Made by a program: the position numbers and the translations under genes
The notes under the pieces: model-generated
What the model was told of the DNA's origin: nothing
Database searches by the model: none
The model's input: the letters and a program-made list of their open reading frames with translations, nothing else
Shown: positions 17,047 through 25,536 of the stretch, in pieces
Layout of the letters: each line of letters opens with the position of its first letter
How positions within the stretch are numbered: the stretch's first letter is position 1
From: Pseudomonadota bacterium
GTDB taxonomy: Bacteria; Myxococcota_A; Polyangia; Polyangiales; Polyangiaceae
Assembly (NCBI GenBank): GCA_023431345.1
Contig: JAEYWK010000135.1
Span: 1 to 64,000, forward strand
Length of the DNA stretch: 64,000 nucleotides
Direction: 5' to 3'

Positions 17047-18714
17047 TCAATTCGCGCTGGCGCGCGGGGCGGACTCGTTGCTCTCGGTCTTCTCGTACGT
17101 GCCCAGCATGGCGAGCAGGCGGTTCATGGCGGCGAGGTAGGCTTTGGTGCTGGCGACGATCACGTCCGTCTCCGCGGCGCTGCCGTGGAAGACTTGCGCC
17201 GGCGCGGCCGCGCCGTGCTGGGCGTTGACGCGGCCGTCGCTCTCGGTGGCGCGCAGGCGCACGCTGGCGTGGCCGAGGGCGTCGATGCCCTCCGTGACGG
17301 CGTTGATCGAGTACTCGATGAGCTCGCTCGGCGCCTTCACGATCTCGTCGATGGCGGTGAACACGGCGTGCACGGGCCCGGTGCCGACGGCGGCGTTGAC
17401 GATGTTCTCGCCCGTCGGGCCCTTGAGCTTGATGGTCGCGGTCGGCATGCCGTTCGATCCGCACGTAACCTGAACCGCCTCGAGCGCAAAGTACTCGCGG
17501 GCGCGCCCGACCTCGGAGGCGGCCAGGGCCTCCAAATCTGCGTCGGTAATGCGCTTTTTCTTGTCGGCCAGCATCTTGAAGCGCAGGAACGCAGCTTCCA
17601 GCGCCGCGCCTTCGAGCGCGTGGCCCAGCTCGCGCAGGCGCACTCCGAAGGCGTGCCGCCCCGAGTGCTTACCGAGCACCAGCAGCGTCTTGGCCGCGCC
17701 GACGCTCTCCGGCGTCATGATCTCGTAAGTTTGCGCGTGCTTGAGCATGCCGTCTTGGTGGATGCCCGCTTCGTGGGCGAAGGCGTTGGCGCCGACGATG
17801 GCTTTGTTCGGCTGCACCACCATGCCGGTGCGCATGCTGACCAAGCGACTGGCGCGCGTGAGCTGCGTGGTGTCGATGCCGGTGCGCAGGCCGTACAGCG
17901 GCGCGCGCGTGTGCAGCGCCATCACGACCTCCTCGAGCGAGGTGTTGCCGGCGCGCTCCCCGATGCCGTTGATCGTGACCTCGGCTTGGCGCGCGCCGTT
18001 GCGGATGCCCGCGAGCGCGTTGGCCGACGCCAGCCCCAAGTCGTTGTGGCAGTGCACCGAGATGGTGACGTTCTCGACGCCCTTCACGTTCTGCACGATG
18101 CCCGCGATCATCGCGCCAAACTCCTCCGGCACCGTGTAGCCGACGGTGTCGGGGATGTTGAGGGTGGTGGCGCCCGCTTCGATCACCGCCGCCAGCACCT
18201 CGTACAAGAACTCGGGCTCGGTGCGCCCTGCGTCCTCCGGGCTGAACTCGATGTCGGCGCACAGCGAGCGGGCCAGCGTCACCATCTCTCTCGCGCGCTG
18301 CACCACTTGCTCCTTCGTCATCTTGAGCTTGTGCTCGCGATGGATCGGGCTCGTGGCGAGGAAGGTGTGAATGCGCGGGTGCTTGGCGACCGACACCGCG
18401 TCGAAGGCGGTGCGGATGTCCTTCTCGGTGGCGCGCGCCAGGCCGCAGATGACGGGCGGCTCGGAGGCGATGCGCCCGGGCGGTACGTCGTTACCGATCG
18501 TCCTCGCGATCTCCTTCACGGCGTCGAAGTCGTCCGGAGAAGCCGAGGGGAAGCCCGCCTCAATCACGTCCACCCCGAGCCGCGAGAGCGCTCGCGCGAC
18601 CTCGAGCTTCTCTTCGCTCGTCATCGTCGCGCCGGGAGACTGCTCTCCGTCGCGCAACGTCGTATCGAAGATGCGAACGTAACTGGGGTCGGGCCTGGTA
18701 ACTGGGGCGGTCAT
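17047..18714 (-). CDS. leuA: 2-isopropylmalate synthase
   Basis: LeuA condenses acetyl-CoA with 2-oxoisovalerate to 2-isopropylmalate, the committed step of leucine synthesis. The 555-residue protein has YVRIFDTTLRDGEQSPGATM at the start of the catalytic barrel, VIEAGFPSASPDDF, the metal-binding SVHCHNDLGLA and NGIGERAGNTSLEEVVMAL. The C-terminal domain (about residues 390-530) is the allosteric leucine-binding module, followed by a short Ala/Ser-rich tail. It is clearly distinct from the CimA of the other operon: the substrate loop is EAGFPSASP here but EGGWPGSNP there. It lies 64 bases after ilvN. Confidence 0.96.
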   Translation of the reverse strand: MTAPVTRPDPSYVRIFDTTLRDGEQSPGATMTSEEKLEVARALSRLGVDVIEAGFPSASPDDFDAVKEIARTIGNDVPPGRIASEPPVICGLARATEKDIRTAFDAVSVAKHPRIHTFLATSPIHREHKLKMTKEQVVQRAREMVTLARSLCADIEFSPEDAGRTEPEFLYEVLAAVIEAGATTLNIPDTVGYTVPEEFGAMIAGIVQNVKGVENVTISVHCHNDLGLASANALAGIRNGARQAEVTINGIGERAGNTSLEEVVMALHTRAPLYGLRTGIDTTQLTRASRLVSMRTGMVVQPNKAIVGANAFAHEAGIHQDGMLKHAQTYEIMTPESVGAAKTLLVLGKHSGRHAFGVRLRELGHALEGAALEAAFLRFKMLADKKKRITDADLEALAASEVGRAREYFALEAVQVTCGSNGMPTATIKLKGPTGENIVNAAVGTGPVHAVFTAIDEIVKAPSELIEYSINAVTEGIDALGHASVRLRATESDGRVNAQHGAAAPAQVFHGSAAETDVIVASTKAYLAAMNRLLAMLGTYEKTESNESAPRASAN

Positions 18715-18778
18715 GGTTCTTTCTCGGTGCGGTGTTCAGCGGCTCGAGACTCAGCAGGGATGGGGTGTCTCGGGGACG

Positions 18779-19327
18779 TCAGGCGGCGACGATCGGCTTC
18801 AAGCTCGGGCTGGGATTGACGGCTTCGGCGGCGTCGCCTTTGCCGCCGCGCGTCATGGCGATGGTGCCGGTCTGCACCATCTCGAGGATGCCGAACGGCG
18901 CCAGCATCGTCACCAAACCGTCGATTTTGTCCTGCGTTCCCGTGACTTCGACGATCAGCGTCTCAGGGTGCACGTCGATGAAGCGCGCCCGGAACACCTC
19001 GCAGAGCTGCAGGATCTCCGAGCGCTTCTCCGGACCCGACTTGACCTTGATCAGCACCAGGTCGCGCGAGACGTTCTGCTTGTGGGTGATGTCTTCCACG
19101 CTGAGGACGTTCACCATCTTGTAGAGGTTGGCCTCGATACGCTCCGCCTTGTCGTCGTCCGTCTCGATGACCATGGTCATGCGCGAGATGCCCTCTTGAT
19201 GGGTGCGACCGACGTTGAGCGAGACGATGTTGTAGCCGCGGCGGCGCAGCAGGGTCGTGACGCGGTTGAGCACCCCCGGCTGATCTTCGAGGTAAGCCAC
19301 GAACGTGTGAGTTTGCAGCGCGGCCAT
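18779..19327 (-). CDS. ilvN: acetolactate synthase small (regulatory) subunit
   Basis: This is the regulatory subunit that binds IlvB and mediates valine feedback inhibition. The 182-residue protein has an N-terminal ACT domain (HTFVAYLEDQPGVLNRVTTL, RRRGYNIVSLNVG) and a second ALS_ss_C domain from about residue 85. That two-domain, longer form is often named IlvH. The ATG at 19327 lies two bases after the ilvB stop. A GTG at 19333 would overlap that stop and add MT. Either way the coupling to ilvB is tight, as expected for subunits of one enzyme. Confidence 0.96.
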   Translation of the reverse strand: MAALQTHTFVAYLEDQPGVLNRVTTLLRRRGYNIVSLNVGRTHQEGISRMTMVIETDDDKAERIEANLYKMVNVLSVEDITHKQNVSRDLVLIKVKSGPEKRSEILQLCEVFRARFIDVHPETLIVEVTGTQDKIDGLVTMLAPFGILEMVQTGTIAMTRGGKGDAAEAVNPSPSLKPIVAA

Positions 19328-19329
19328 CG

Positions 19330-21120
19330 TCACTTGTCCTTACCGGTTTCGAAGAGCGGGTTGTGGTTCTCGTCCGTCACGGGCTTGGGGCGGCGGATCA
19401 TGTTGTCGAGATCGGCGCCCGCCGGCACCATCGGGTACACGCTGTCTTCTTGCTCGACGCGGAAGTCGACGATGCACGTGTCGGGGCTCGCATGCGCGGC
19501 TTCTACTGCCGCCTTCACCTCGTCGCGCTTCGTGACGCGCAGGCCTTTCAAGCCGTGCGCCTCCGCCAGCTTCACGAAATCAGGGCTCTTGATCGGCGTC
19601 GCGACGTAGCGGCCGCCGTAGAAGAACTGCTGCCACTGCCGCACCATGCCGAGGTAGCCGTTGTTGATGATGGCGATGTTGACCTTGATGCCTTCTTGCG
19701 CGCAGGTCGCCAGCTCGCAGGCCGTCATTTGAAAGCCACCGTCACCGGCGACCACCCAAATTTGATCTTCGGGACACGCGAAGCGCGCGCCCATCGCCGC
19801 CGGCAGAGCGAAGCCCATCGTGCCGGCGCCGCCGGAGGTGAGCAGCTTTCGCGGGTGGTCGTGTTTGTAATACTGCGCCTCCCACATCTGGTGCTGGCCC
19901 ACGTCGGTCACGACCAGCGCTCGGCCTTGCGTGTAGCGCCACAAGTCGTGGATCACGTGCGCCGCGAACAAGCGGCCGTTGTCGGGCAGGTTGGTGATCT
20001 CGCGCACCGCGCTGTCGCCCTTCGAGTGCTCGATTTGCTGAATCCAGTCGCTCACGTTCACGCCGTCGACGTGAGGCGTGATCAGGCGCAAGATTTCGCG
20101 TACGTCGCCGAGCAGCGGCACGTCCACCTTGACGTTCTTGTTGATCTCGGCCGGGTCGAGCTCGACGTGAATCTTCTTGGCGTTGAGCGCGTAGGTCTTC
20201 AGGTTGCCGGTGACGCGATCATCGAAGCGCATGCCGAGCGCGATGATCAAGTCGGCCTCCTGAATGGCCTTGTTCACCCAGGCCTCGCCGTGCATGCCCA
20301 TCATGCCCAGGCTGCGCTCGTGCGTGGCGGGGAAACCGCCCAAACCGAGCAGCGTCTGCGCCACCGGGAAGCCGGTTTTCTGCACGAACTCGAGCAGCGC
20401 CGCGGTCGCGTTCGACTTGATCACGCCGTGACCGCAGAAGATGATCGGGCGCTTGCTGCTCTTGATCAGGTCGACGGCCGCTTCGATGTCGCTCGGCGAC
20501 GGGTGCTTCTCGGGGCGGTAGCCCGGCATCCGCACCGGAGAGCCGTCGTAGCGGTACTCGGTGCTGGCCTGCTGCGCGTCTTTCGTGATGTCGACCAGCA
20601 CGGGGCCAGGGCGGCCCGAAGCGGCGATGTAGAACGCCTTGCGGATCGTCGGCGCGATGTCTTCGGCGCGCGTCACCAAGAAATTGTGCTTGGTGATGGG
20701 CAGCGTGATGCCCGTGATGTCCACCTCTTGGAAGGCGTCGCTGCCGATGAGCTTGGAGCCGACCTGACCGGTGATGGCCACCATCGGGATCGAGTCCATC
20801 ATCGCGTTGGCGATGCCGGTCACCAGGTTGGTAGCTCCCGGTCCGCTCGTCGCCATGCACACGCCCACCTTGCCGGACGCACGCGCGAAGCCGTCGGCCA
20901 TGTGCGCGGCGCCCTGCTCGTGGCGCACCAAGATGTGGCGCACGTTGGGGTAGTCGGTCAGCGCGTCGTACGCGGGCATGATCGCGCCGCCCGGGTAACC
21001 GAAGACGACCTTGACCCCTTCGTTGGCGAGCGCCTCCCAGATGACCTGGGAGCCGGTCAGAGTTTTCGTGCCGGTCGAAGTGGGCTGGGGTTCGGTAATG
21101 CTGTGCAGCGGTGCGGCCAC
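19330..21120 (-). CDS. ilvB: acetolactate synthase large (catalytic) subunit
   Basis: IlvB uses thiamine diphosphate and FAD to make acetolactate or acetohydroxybutyrate, the first common step of valine, leucine and isoleucine synthesis. The 596-residue protein shows VVFGYPGGAIMPAYDAL with the region of the catalytic glutamate, RHEQGAAHMADGFARASGK, and the thiamine-diphosphate motif VAGDGGFQMTACELATCA ending in IINN. It starts with GTG at 21120, preceded by AGGAGA at good spacing. It is the first gene of a five-gene operon, and its transcript begins with a leader peptide and attenuator at 21221-21412. Confidence 0.97.
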   Translation of the reverse strand: MAAPLHSITEPQPTSTGTKTLTGSQVIWEALANEGVKVVFGYPGGAIMPAYDALTDYPNVRHILVRHEQGAAHMADGFARASGKVGVCMATSGPGATNLVTGIANAMMDSIPMVAITGQVGSKLIGSDAFQEVDITGITLPITKHNFLVTRAEDIAPTIRKAFYIAASGRPGPVLVDITKDAQQASTEYRYDGSPVRMPGYRPEKHPSPSDIEAAVDLIKSSKRPIIFCGHGVIKSNATAALLEFVQKTGFPVAQTLLGLGGFPATHERSLGMMGMHGEAWVNKAIQEADLIIALGMRFDDRVTGNLKTYALNAKKIHVELDPAEINKNVKVDVPLLGDVREILRLITPHVDGVNVSDWIQQIEHSKGDSAVREITNLPDNGRLFAAHVIHDLWRYTQGRALVVTDVGQHQMWEAQYYKHDHPRKLLTSGGAGTMGFALPAAMGARFACPEDQIWVVAGDGGFQMTACELATCAQEGIKVNIAIINNGYLGMVRQWQQFFYGGRYVATPIKSPDFVKLAEAHGLKGLRVTKRDEVKAAVEAAHASPDTCIVDFRVEQEDSVYPMVPAGADLDNMIRRPKPVTDENHNPLFETGKDK

Positions 21121-21220
21121 GGCGTCTCCTGGTTTTCGGGTGCTGGCTTACTGCGAGTTGGCGTGTTCGGCGAGTTGGAAGCCCGTTTTTTGAGGCTTCG
21201 GCAGTGGGAGCGCGGAAATC

Positions 21221-21255
21221 AAAAAAGCCCCCGGACCTCAGTGGGTGCGGGGGCT
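21221..21255 (-). terminator. Rho-independent terminator (attenuator) upstream of ilvB
   Basis: On the minus strand AGCCCCCG (21255-21248) pairs with CGGGGGCT and runs directly into TTTTT (21226-21221). It lies 100 bases before the ilvB start and 22 bases after the leader-peptide stop. A strong terminator in this position can only act as an attenuator of the operon. Confidence 0.88.
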
Positions 21256-21296
21256 GCTTGGGGGAACGGTCGTTCCGTCAGCTGGCCGCCGCACCC
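21243..21296 (-). promoter_or_regulatory. predicted antiterminator pairing of the ilvB leader
   Basis: GGGTGCGG (21296-21289), within the last codons of the leader peptide, is perfectly complementary to CCGCACCC (21250-21243), which overlaps the terminator 5' arm. The two structures exclude each other. A ribosome that reaches the TGA would cover GGGTGCGG and free the terminator. A ribosome stalled at the Val codons, about 26 bases upstream, would leave it free to pair. A small GGAAC/GTTCC hairpin can form in the intervening loop. Confidence 0.75.
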
Positions 21297-21412
21297 GAGC
21301 CAATAAGCCCGAGCACGAGGGTAACGACGACAACGACGGTGCCCACTTCCCGATCGAACGCCGGCGCCTGCTCGAAAGAGCGGGTCGAAGCGTTGATGCA
21401 GGAAGAGGTCAT
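21278..21412 (-). CDS. ilvB operon leader peptide (44 aa)
   Basis: The frame ends VGTVVVVVTLVLGLIGSGAA then AS and TGA. Five consecutive Val codons are followed within seven codons by three Leu, one more Val and one Ile, a classic control-codon cluster for an operon feeding all three branched-chain amino acids. The ATG at 21412 gives 44 residues, but its GAGGAG is 16 bases away. The in-frame GTGs at 21436 and 21346 are alternatives, so the start is uncertain while the tail is clear. The GSGAAAS ending and the TGA are identical to those of the cimA leader. Too short for normal gene callers, and easily hidden inside a longer spurious frame. Confidence 0.8.
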   Translation of the reverse strand: MTSSCINASTRSFEQAPAFDREVGTVVVVVTLVLGLIGSGAAAS

Positions 21413-21541
21413 CGGAGGCAGTAGCGTGCTCCTCACGATCGAATTCGTCAAGCGCGATCCTGCGCACAAGGTGCGCGCATGCGTCTAACCATTCGGAATT
21501 TTTATGGAAAATTTGGTTAAACCAGTGAGGTCGTCCGACTA

Positions 21542-22075
21542 TCAGTAATCGGGCCGGCTCAGATCGGTTTCGAAGGTGACGCGTTCCCCGCCCATCCGTA
21601 GCTTGCTGAGTTCCTCGGCGCCGCCGGTCTGGCGAACCGAGAAAGCTTTCGAGCCGCGATCGTCGAGGCCGCGTTCGCGCGCTGCCACGCCGAGATCGAC
21701 GTCGAGGCCGGGGAGCACCGGCTCCGCTCGTTCCTGGACCTCGGTGCTGGCCGGCGGTGGCGCTACCGCGACGCGCAGCGGCGCCAGCGCCGATTTCGCG
21801 CGGCTTTGCTGGACCCCCTGGGTGAGCGCTGGGTGAGGTTCTACAGCGGTGGGTTTGGCGGCAGTGGCCTGCGGGGTTTCGCCTTCGAACGTCGTGATGA
21901 CGACGTCGGGGATCGGGATGGCCGCGACGACCGGGACGGTCGCAGCTTCCCCGGTCGTGAGCGCGCTCGTGTCGAGCGAGCTTGCCATTCGAAGCAGACT
22001 GAATGCGAGGGCAGCGCCGGCGGACGCGATCAGGACCAATGTGGCGACGCCGGCTCGCTTGGCGAGCTTGTCCAT
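21542..22075 (-). CDS. membrane-anchored protein of unknown function
   Basis: I chose the ATG at 22075, preceded by GGAGGAGTC, giving 177 residues. An N-terminal hydrophobic segment (about residues 8-28) follows MDKLAKRAG, so it is probably an inner-membrane anchor or uncleaved signal. The rest is Ala/Pro/Val-rich and low in complexity, ending in a more charged part with no recognisable domain. The gene is divergent from the two-domain regulator at 22255 and lies upstream of the ilvB promoter region. The function is unknown. Confidence 0.65.
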   Translation of the reverse strand: MDKLAKRAGVATLVLIASAGAALAFSLLRMASSLDTSALTTGEAATVPVVAAIPIPDVVITTFEGETPQATAAKPTAVEPHPALTQGVQQSRAKSALAPLRVAVAPPPASTEVQERAEPVLPGLDVDLGVAARERGLDDRGSKAFSVRQTGGAEELSKLRMGGERVTFETDLSRPDY

Positions 22076-22254
22076 GACTCCTCCTGGGGGGCCGCCTATG
22101 CGGGAACCGGGCTGGAGCGGGGCTCTCGAGGTAGCCGACTGTCGTATTGTTCGGCCGTGGGGAAGGGTAGTCAAGGAAGAATATTTTGTTAGCGCAAGAT
22201 TTCTGGAGCTGGCGGTGCCATCAGGGGGCGCCACGGGAAGCGTTACAAAGAGGC

Positions 22255-23463
22255 ATGGATTCGGCAGTGAGCACGGCCGCCAGGGCGCTCGGCACCGGAG
22301 ACCCGCTGCTCGCGCTCAAGCACGTGGCGCTGCGCTCGGATCCGGCAGCGCTCGCGCTCCGCGGCATCGCGTTCGCTCAGCTCGGGGAGCTGCGGGTAGC
22401 GCGACAACTGCTCCGACGAGCGGGGCGCGGCTTTGGTGAGGCGGAGTCGAAGGCGCGAGCACGCTGCGTGGTGGCGCAAGCCGAGATCGCCCTCGCGGAG
22501 CGCGACTTGGCCGGGGCAACGCGAGGTCTCGAAGAGGCCGTGAAGGTGCTCGCGCGCGGCGGCGACGTCGCGAACGCCGCCTTGGGGCGCCTGCTCCAAG
22601 CGCGGCGCGCGGTGTGGCTGGGAGACTTGGAGGACGCGGAGCGCGCGCTCTCGCGGCTCTCGCTCGCGGGCGCGCCTGCGCGCTTCGTCGCGATCGCTCG
22701 GCTCATCACCGGCGACATCGCGATGAAGCGCGGACGTTCCGAAGCGGCGGGCGCGGCGCTCTCGGCGGCCCTGTCGGCAGCGCGAGCGTCGGGCATCGCC
22801 GCGCTGCGCTTCGAAGCCGAGGAGGCGATCCAGCGTCTTCGTGCTCCAGTCGCGCGCGTCATCGACCACCTCGGCGAGCGACAGCTTCGCCTCGCGGAGC
22901 TGGAGGCGCTGCGGGGCTCGAAGCGGCTGCTGCTCGACCTGGGGCGCCGCGAGCTGCGCCGCGGCGCCGAGGTGGTGTCGCTCGTCACTCGACCGATCTT
23001 GCTCGAGCTGCTCGCCGCGCTGGCGGAGCGAGCTGCCGACGAGGTGCCGCGCGACGTCTTGATCACGCGTGTGTTCGGGGCGCGCCGCGTGAACGAATCT
23101 CACCGCGCGCGGCTCCGCGTCGAGGTCGGGCGGCTGCGAAAGTTGGTGAGCGCTCAGGCGGAGATCGGCGCGACAGCCGCTGGCTATGCGCTCGTGCCTC
23201 GCGGAGGCGAGCGCATCGTGCGCCTCTTGCCGATTGAAGACGACGAAGCCTCGGCGCTGCGGGCCCTCTTGCTGAGCGGCGAAGCGTGGGCCACGTCCGC
23301 GCTCGGCAAGAGTCAACGCGCCGTGCAGCGCGCGCTCGCGGCGCTCGAGGCGCAAGGCAAGGTGCGGGGCGTGGGCGGAGGGCGCTCACGGCGCTGGGTC
23401 GCGCAGGCGGGCGGCGGATTCGCGACGACCTTGTTACTCGTGGCTCCCGGGACGTTGGGGTAA
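22255..23463 (+). CDS. transcriptional regulator: helical repeats, OmpR-type winged helix, second C-terminal HTH
   Basis: The 402-residue protein starts at the ATG at 22255; a TTG 23 codons earlier is less convincing. Residues about 10-200 are Ala/Leu/Arg-rich paired helices of TPR type. Residues about 220-320 match an OmpR/PhoB-type winged helix, with LVTRPILLELLAALAE, RDVLITRVFGARRV and a closing GYALVP. The last 75 residues look like a second winged helix (LGKSQRAVQRALAALEAQGK, then GGGRSRRW). No receiver or kinase domain is present, so the signal probably comes through the helical repeats. It lies 10 bases upstream of a beta-propeller gene and may control or be co-expressed with it. Confidence 0.72.
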   Translation: MDSAVSTAARALGTGDPLLALKHVALRSDPAALALRGIAFAQLGELRVARQLLRRAGRGFGEAESKARARCVVAQAEIALAERDLAGATRGLEEAVKVLARGGDVANAALGRLLQARRAVWLGDLEDAERALSRLSLAGAPARFVAIARLITGDIAMKRGRSEAAGAALSAALSAARASGIAALRFEAEEAIQRLRAPVARVIDHLGERQLRLAELEALRGSKRLLLDLGRRELRRGAEVVSLVTRPILLELLAALAERAADEVPRDVLITRVFGARRVNESHRARLRVEVGRLRKLVSAQAEIGATAAGYALVPRGGERIVRLLPIEDDEASALRALLLSGEAWATSALGKSQRAVQRALAALEAQGKVRGVGGGRSRRWVAQAGGGFATTLLLVAPGTLG

Positions 23464-23473
23464 CGCTAGGCAC

Positions 23474-24127
23474 ATGGCAAACCGCAGAGCACGCAGGCAA
23501 CCCGCTGAAGTCATCGCTGAATACGGCCCGTTTCCGGGTGTAGAACGCGTCCACGGCGTCACGTTCGACGGCGAACGAGTCTGGGCGGCGGCGGGCTCAC
23601 ACCTGCAGAGCTTCGATCCCGAGACGGGCAGCGCGAGCGCGCGTTTGCCGGCGGCCGCCGACGCTGGCACCGCCTTCGACGGCAAGCACTTCTACCAGCT
23701 GACAGCCGGTATCATCCAAAAGCTGGACGCCAAGACCGGCGCGGTGCTCGCCACGATTCCGGCGCCGGGTCAGGGCAAGGACTCGGGCATGGCGTGGGCC
23801 GAAGGACACTTGTGGGTCGGCCAATACCGGGACCGCAAGATCCACTGCATCGATCCGAGCGACGGCCGCATCGTGCGCACCATCGAGTCGGACAGGTTCG
23901 TCACCGGTGTCACGTGGGTCGAGGGCGAGCTGTGGCACGGCACCTGGGAGAACGACCAGAGCGAGCTACGCCGCGTCGAGCCAGCGACGGGCGAGGTGAA
24001 AGAGCGCCTCGACATGCCCGCGGGCGTGTTCGTGAGCGGCCTCGAAAGCGACGGCAAGGACTCCTTCTTCTGCGGCGACGCCTCCAGCAGCAAGGTGCGC
24101 CGCGTCCGCCGCCCCGCGCGGCCCTGA
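23474..24127 (+). CDS. beta-propeller protein (Vgb/glutaminyl cyclotransferase-like)
   Basis: The 217-residue protein is made of four to five repeated blades of the form DGERVWAAAGSHLQSFDPETG, HFYQLTAGIIQKLDAKTG, GHLWVGQYRDRKIHCIDPSDG and GELWHGTWENDQSELRRVEPATG. Such blades occur in Vgb-type lyases, glutaminyl-peptide cyclotransferases and PQQ-like proteins. No signal peptide is visible, so it is probably cytoplasmic, and the short length implies an incomplete propeller or dimerisation. No catalytic residues can be assigned. It begins 10 bases after the two-domain regulator, suggesting an operon. Confidence 0.7.
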   Translation: MANRRARRQPAEVIAEYGPFPGVERVHGVTFDGERVWAAAGSHLQSFDPETGSASARLPAAADAGTAFDGKHFYQLTAGIIQKLDAKTGAVLATIPAPGQGKDSGMAWAEGHLWVGQYRDRKIHCIDPSDGRIVRTIESDRFVTGVTWVEGELWHGTWENDQSELRRVEPATGEVKERLDMPAGVFVSGLESDGKDSFFCGDASSSKVRRVRRPARP

Positions 24128-24159
24128 CAGGCGGCAGTTTTCCGGGCACAAAAAGAGCG

Positions 24160-24187
24160 ATGGCGGCTCCCGACGCGGAGCCGCCAT
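24160..24187 (-). terminator. Rho-independent terminator after the Gly-rich lipoprotein gene
   Basis: An 11-base perfect stem (ATGGCGGCTCC and GGAGCCGCCAT, loop of six) lies between two convergent genes. On the minus strand it is followed by CGCTCTTTTTG, giving a T-run that suits termination of the minus-strand lipoprotein gene. On the plus strand there is no T-run, so termination there would be weaker. Confidence 0.75.
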
Positions 24188-24239
24188 CTGTAGATGCCCA
24201 ACGGACGCGAGGTAGCCGCGTCGTCGAGCGAACGTTTTC

Positions 24240-25259
24240 TTACTGGCCGCCGGTACCGCCGTTGCCGCCGCCACCCGCGCCGCCGCCCGCCGCGCCGCCG
24301 CCACCAGCACCGCCGCCACCAGCACCGCCGCCGCCAGCACCGCCGCCACCAGCACCGCCACCGCCCGCGCCGCCGCCACCAGCACCGGTGATGGTGCCGA
24401 GCCACTTCACGTCTTCGACGGTGACCTCGACATCATACGCATCCGCTTCGGTTGCGCCGTCCGGCCAAACGAAGGCCCACTGTAGGCCAGTGACCTCGGT
24501 GCCGTCAGTCATGGTCGGGACGCCGCCCACGAACTTGTCCCACGTGGCCGTGATTTCGGTCGCGGTGTCGGTGACCGGGATCATGAACTCACCCGGATGG
24601 CATACTTCCCACATCGCACCGGCCGGGCACGTTCCTTTGCCTGCCGCCGCCGGCGTGGTCGAGTTGTTCTCGACACGAAGACTGACCATGCCACCAGGGC
24701 CAACATTGCCCTTGATAGTGAAAGATACGCCTGTCGCGCCCGAGCCCGTGGCGTTGGTGCAATCGAGCAAGTACAGCCCAAAGCCGTGATAGCCGGCGAC
24801 CTTTCCTTTGACGTGGTACGCCATGTTGGTGAAGTCAGTCGTGAAGACGCCCGCGTCGTAGCTGTAGGTGCCGCCCGGGGCGCCCAGCGTCCATTTGAAC
24901 TGGCCTGCGTTCGTCGCGTCGGCGACGGCGTCGTTGAAGTCAGTGATGAGGTTGCCCGTCGGCTTGGTGCCCTTACAAGCGTTGCTGTCGCCGCCGCCGG
25001 CGCCGCCGGCGCCTCCGCCGCCCGTAGCTTGGCCGCCCGTGCCGCCGCCGCCGGTGGTCTGGCCGCCCGTGCTCTGACCTGCCGTGCTGGTGTTGCCCGC
25101 CGCCGCGCCGCCCGTGCCTTGCCCTGCGGCGCTGGTGTTGCCGGCGGTCGGCTGGTTGGGGTTGTTGTTGCCGGTCGTGTCGTCGCTGCAGGCGGCGAGA
25201 ACGCCGACGGCCGCGAGAGTGAGACCAATACCGAGATGACGCGAAGCTTTGATCGACAT
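24240..25259 (-). CDS. Gly-rich lipoprotein with a beta-sandwich domain
   Basis: The ATG at 25259 has GGAGG at good spacing, giving 339 residues; upstream in-frame sequence is spurious. The signal ends LAAVGVLAACSDD, so the protein is a lipoprotein. A Gly/Thr/Gln-rich linker (about residues 30-95) is followed by a beta-sandwich-like domain (about 95-285) with NLITDFNDAVADA, similar in style to carbohydrate-binding CIA30/CBM11-like modules. The last 50 residues are a GAGGG repeat. The ligand is unknown. The Gly-rich linker and tail suggest a surface-exposed protein. A strong terminator follows. Confidence 0.78.
   Translation of the reverse strand: MSIKASRHLGIGLTLAAVGVLAACSDDTTGNNNPNQPTAGNTSAAGQGTGGAAAGNTSTAGQSTGGQTTGGGGTGGQATGGGGAGGAGGGDSNACKGTKPTGNLITDFNDAVADATNAGQFKWTLGAPGGTYSYDAGVFTTDFTNMAYHVKGKVAGYHGFGLYLLDCTNATGSGATGVSFTIKGNVGPGGMVSLRVENNSTTPAAAGKGTCPAGAMWEVCHPGEFMIPVTDTATEITATWDKFVGGVPTMTDGTEVTGLQWAFVWPDGATEADAYDVEVTVEDVKWLGTITGAGGGGAGGGGAGGGGAGGGGAGGGGAGGGGAAGGGAGGGGNGGTGGQ
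24262..24386. repeat. 15-bp minisatellite encoding GAGGG
   Basis: A 15-base unit (CCGCCGCCACCAGCA on the plus strand) and close variants recur about eight times in the 3' end of the lipoprotein gene, encoding GAGGG repeats. Copy number is likely to vary between strains by slippage without shifting the frame. Confidence 0.75.
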
Positions 25260-25536
25260 GGCAGAAGTCCTCCAAGAGCCGTCAGGGCGGCGGACACGGA
25301 CTATGCGCGACGGTTTAGGCTCTGTCCAGCGACGGTCGGTGTTTTTATGGAACCAGTCCCAGTCAGTTTTCTGCGGATAGTTAGGGCTTTTGGGCGAATA
25401 GGAGGCGATCGCTAGAACCTCCACATTTACCGCTGCCCGCGCGCAGTCGCGCTGCGCCATGCGGTGTCACGGACGCCCCATGACATCCCGATCACGCTGG
25501 CCGCCGCCCGCGGTGAGCTTCCCCCGCGAGGAGCCC

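Noticed and set aside
17185..21306. Long plus-strand frames (544 and 647 codons) antisense to leuA and ilvB
   Set aside because: The opposite-strand genes are unmistakable enzymes with conserved motifs. The antisense products are Ala/Arg/His-rich with no recognisable domain.
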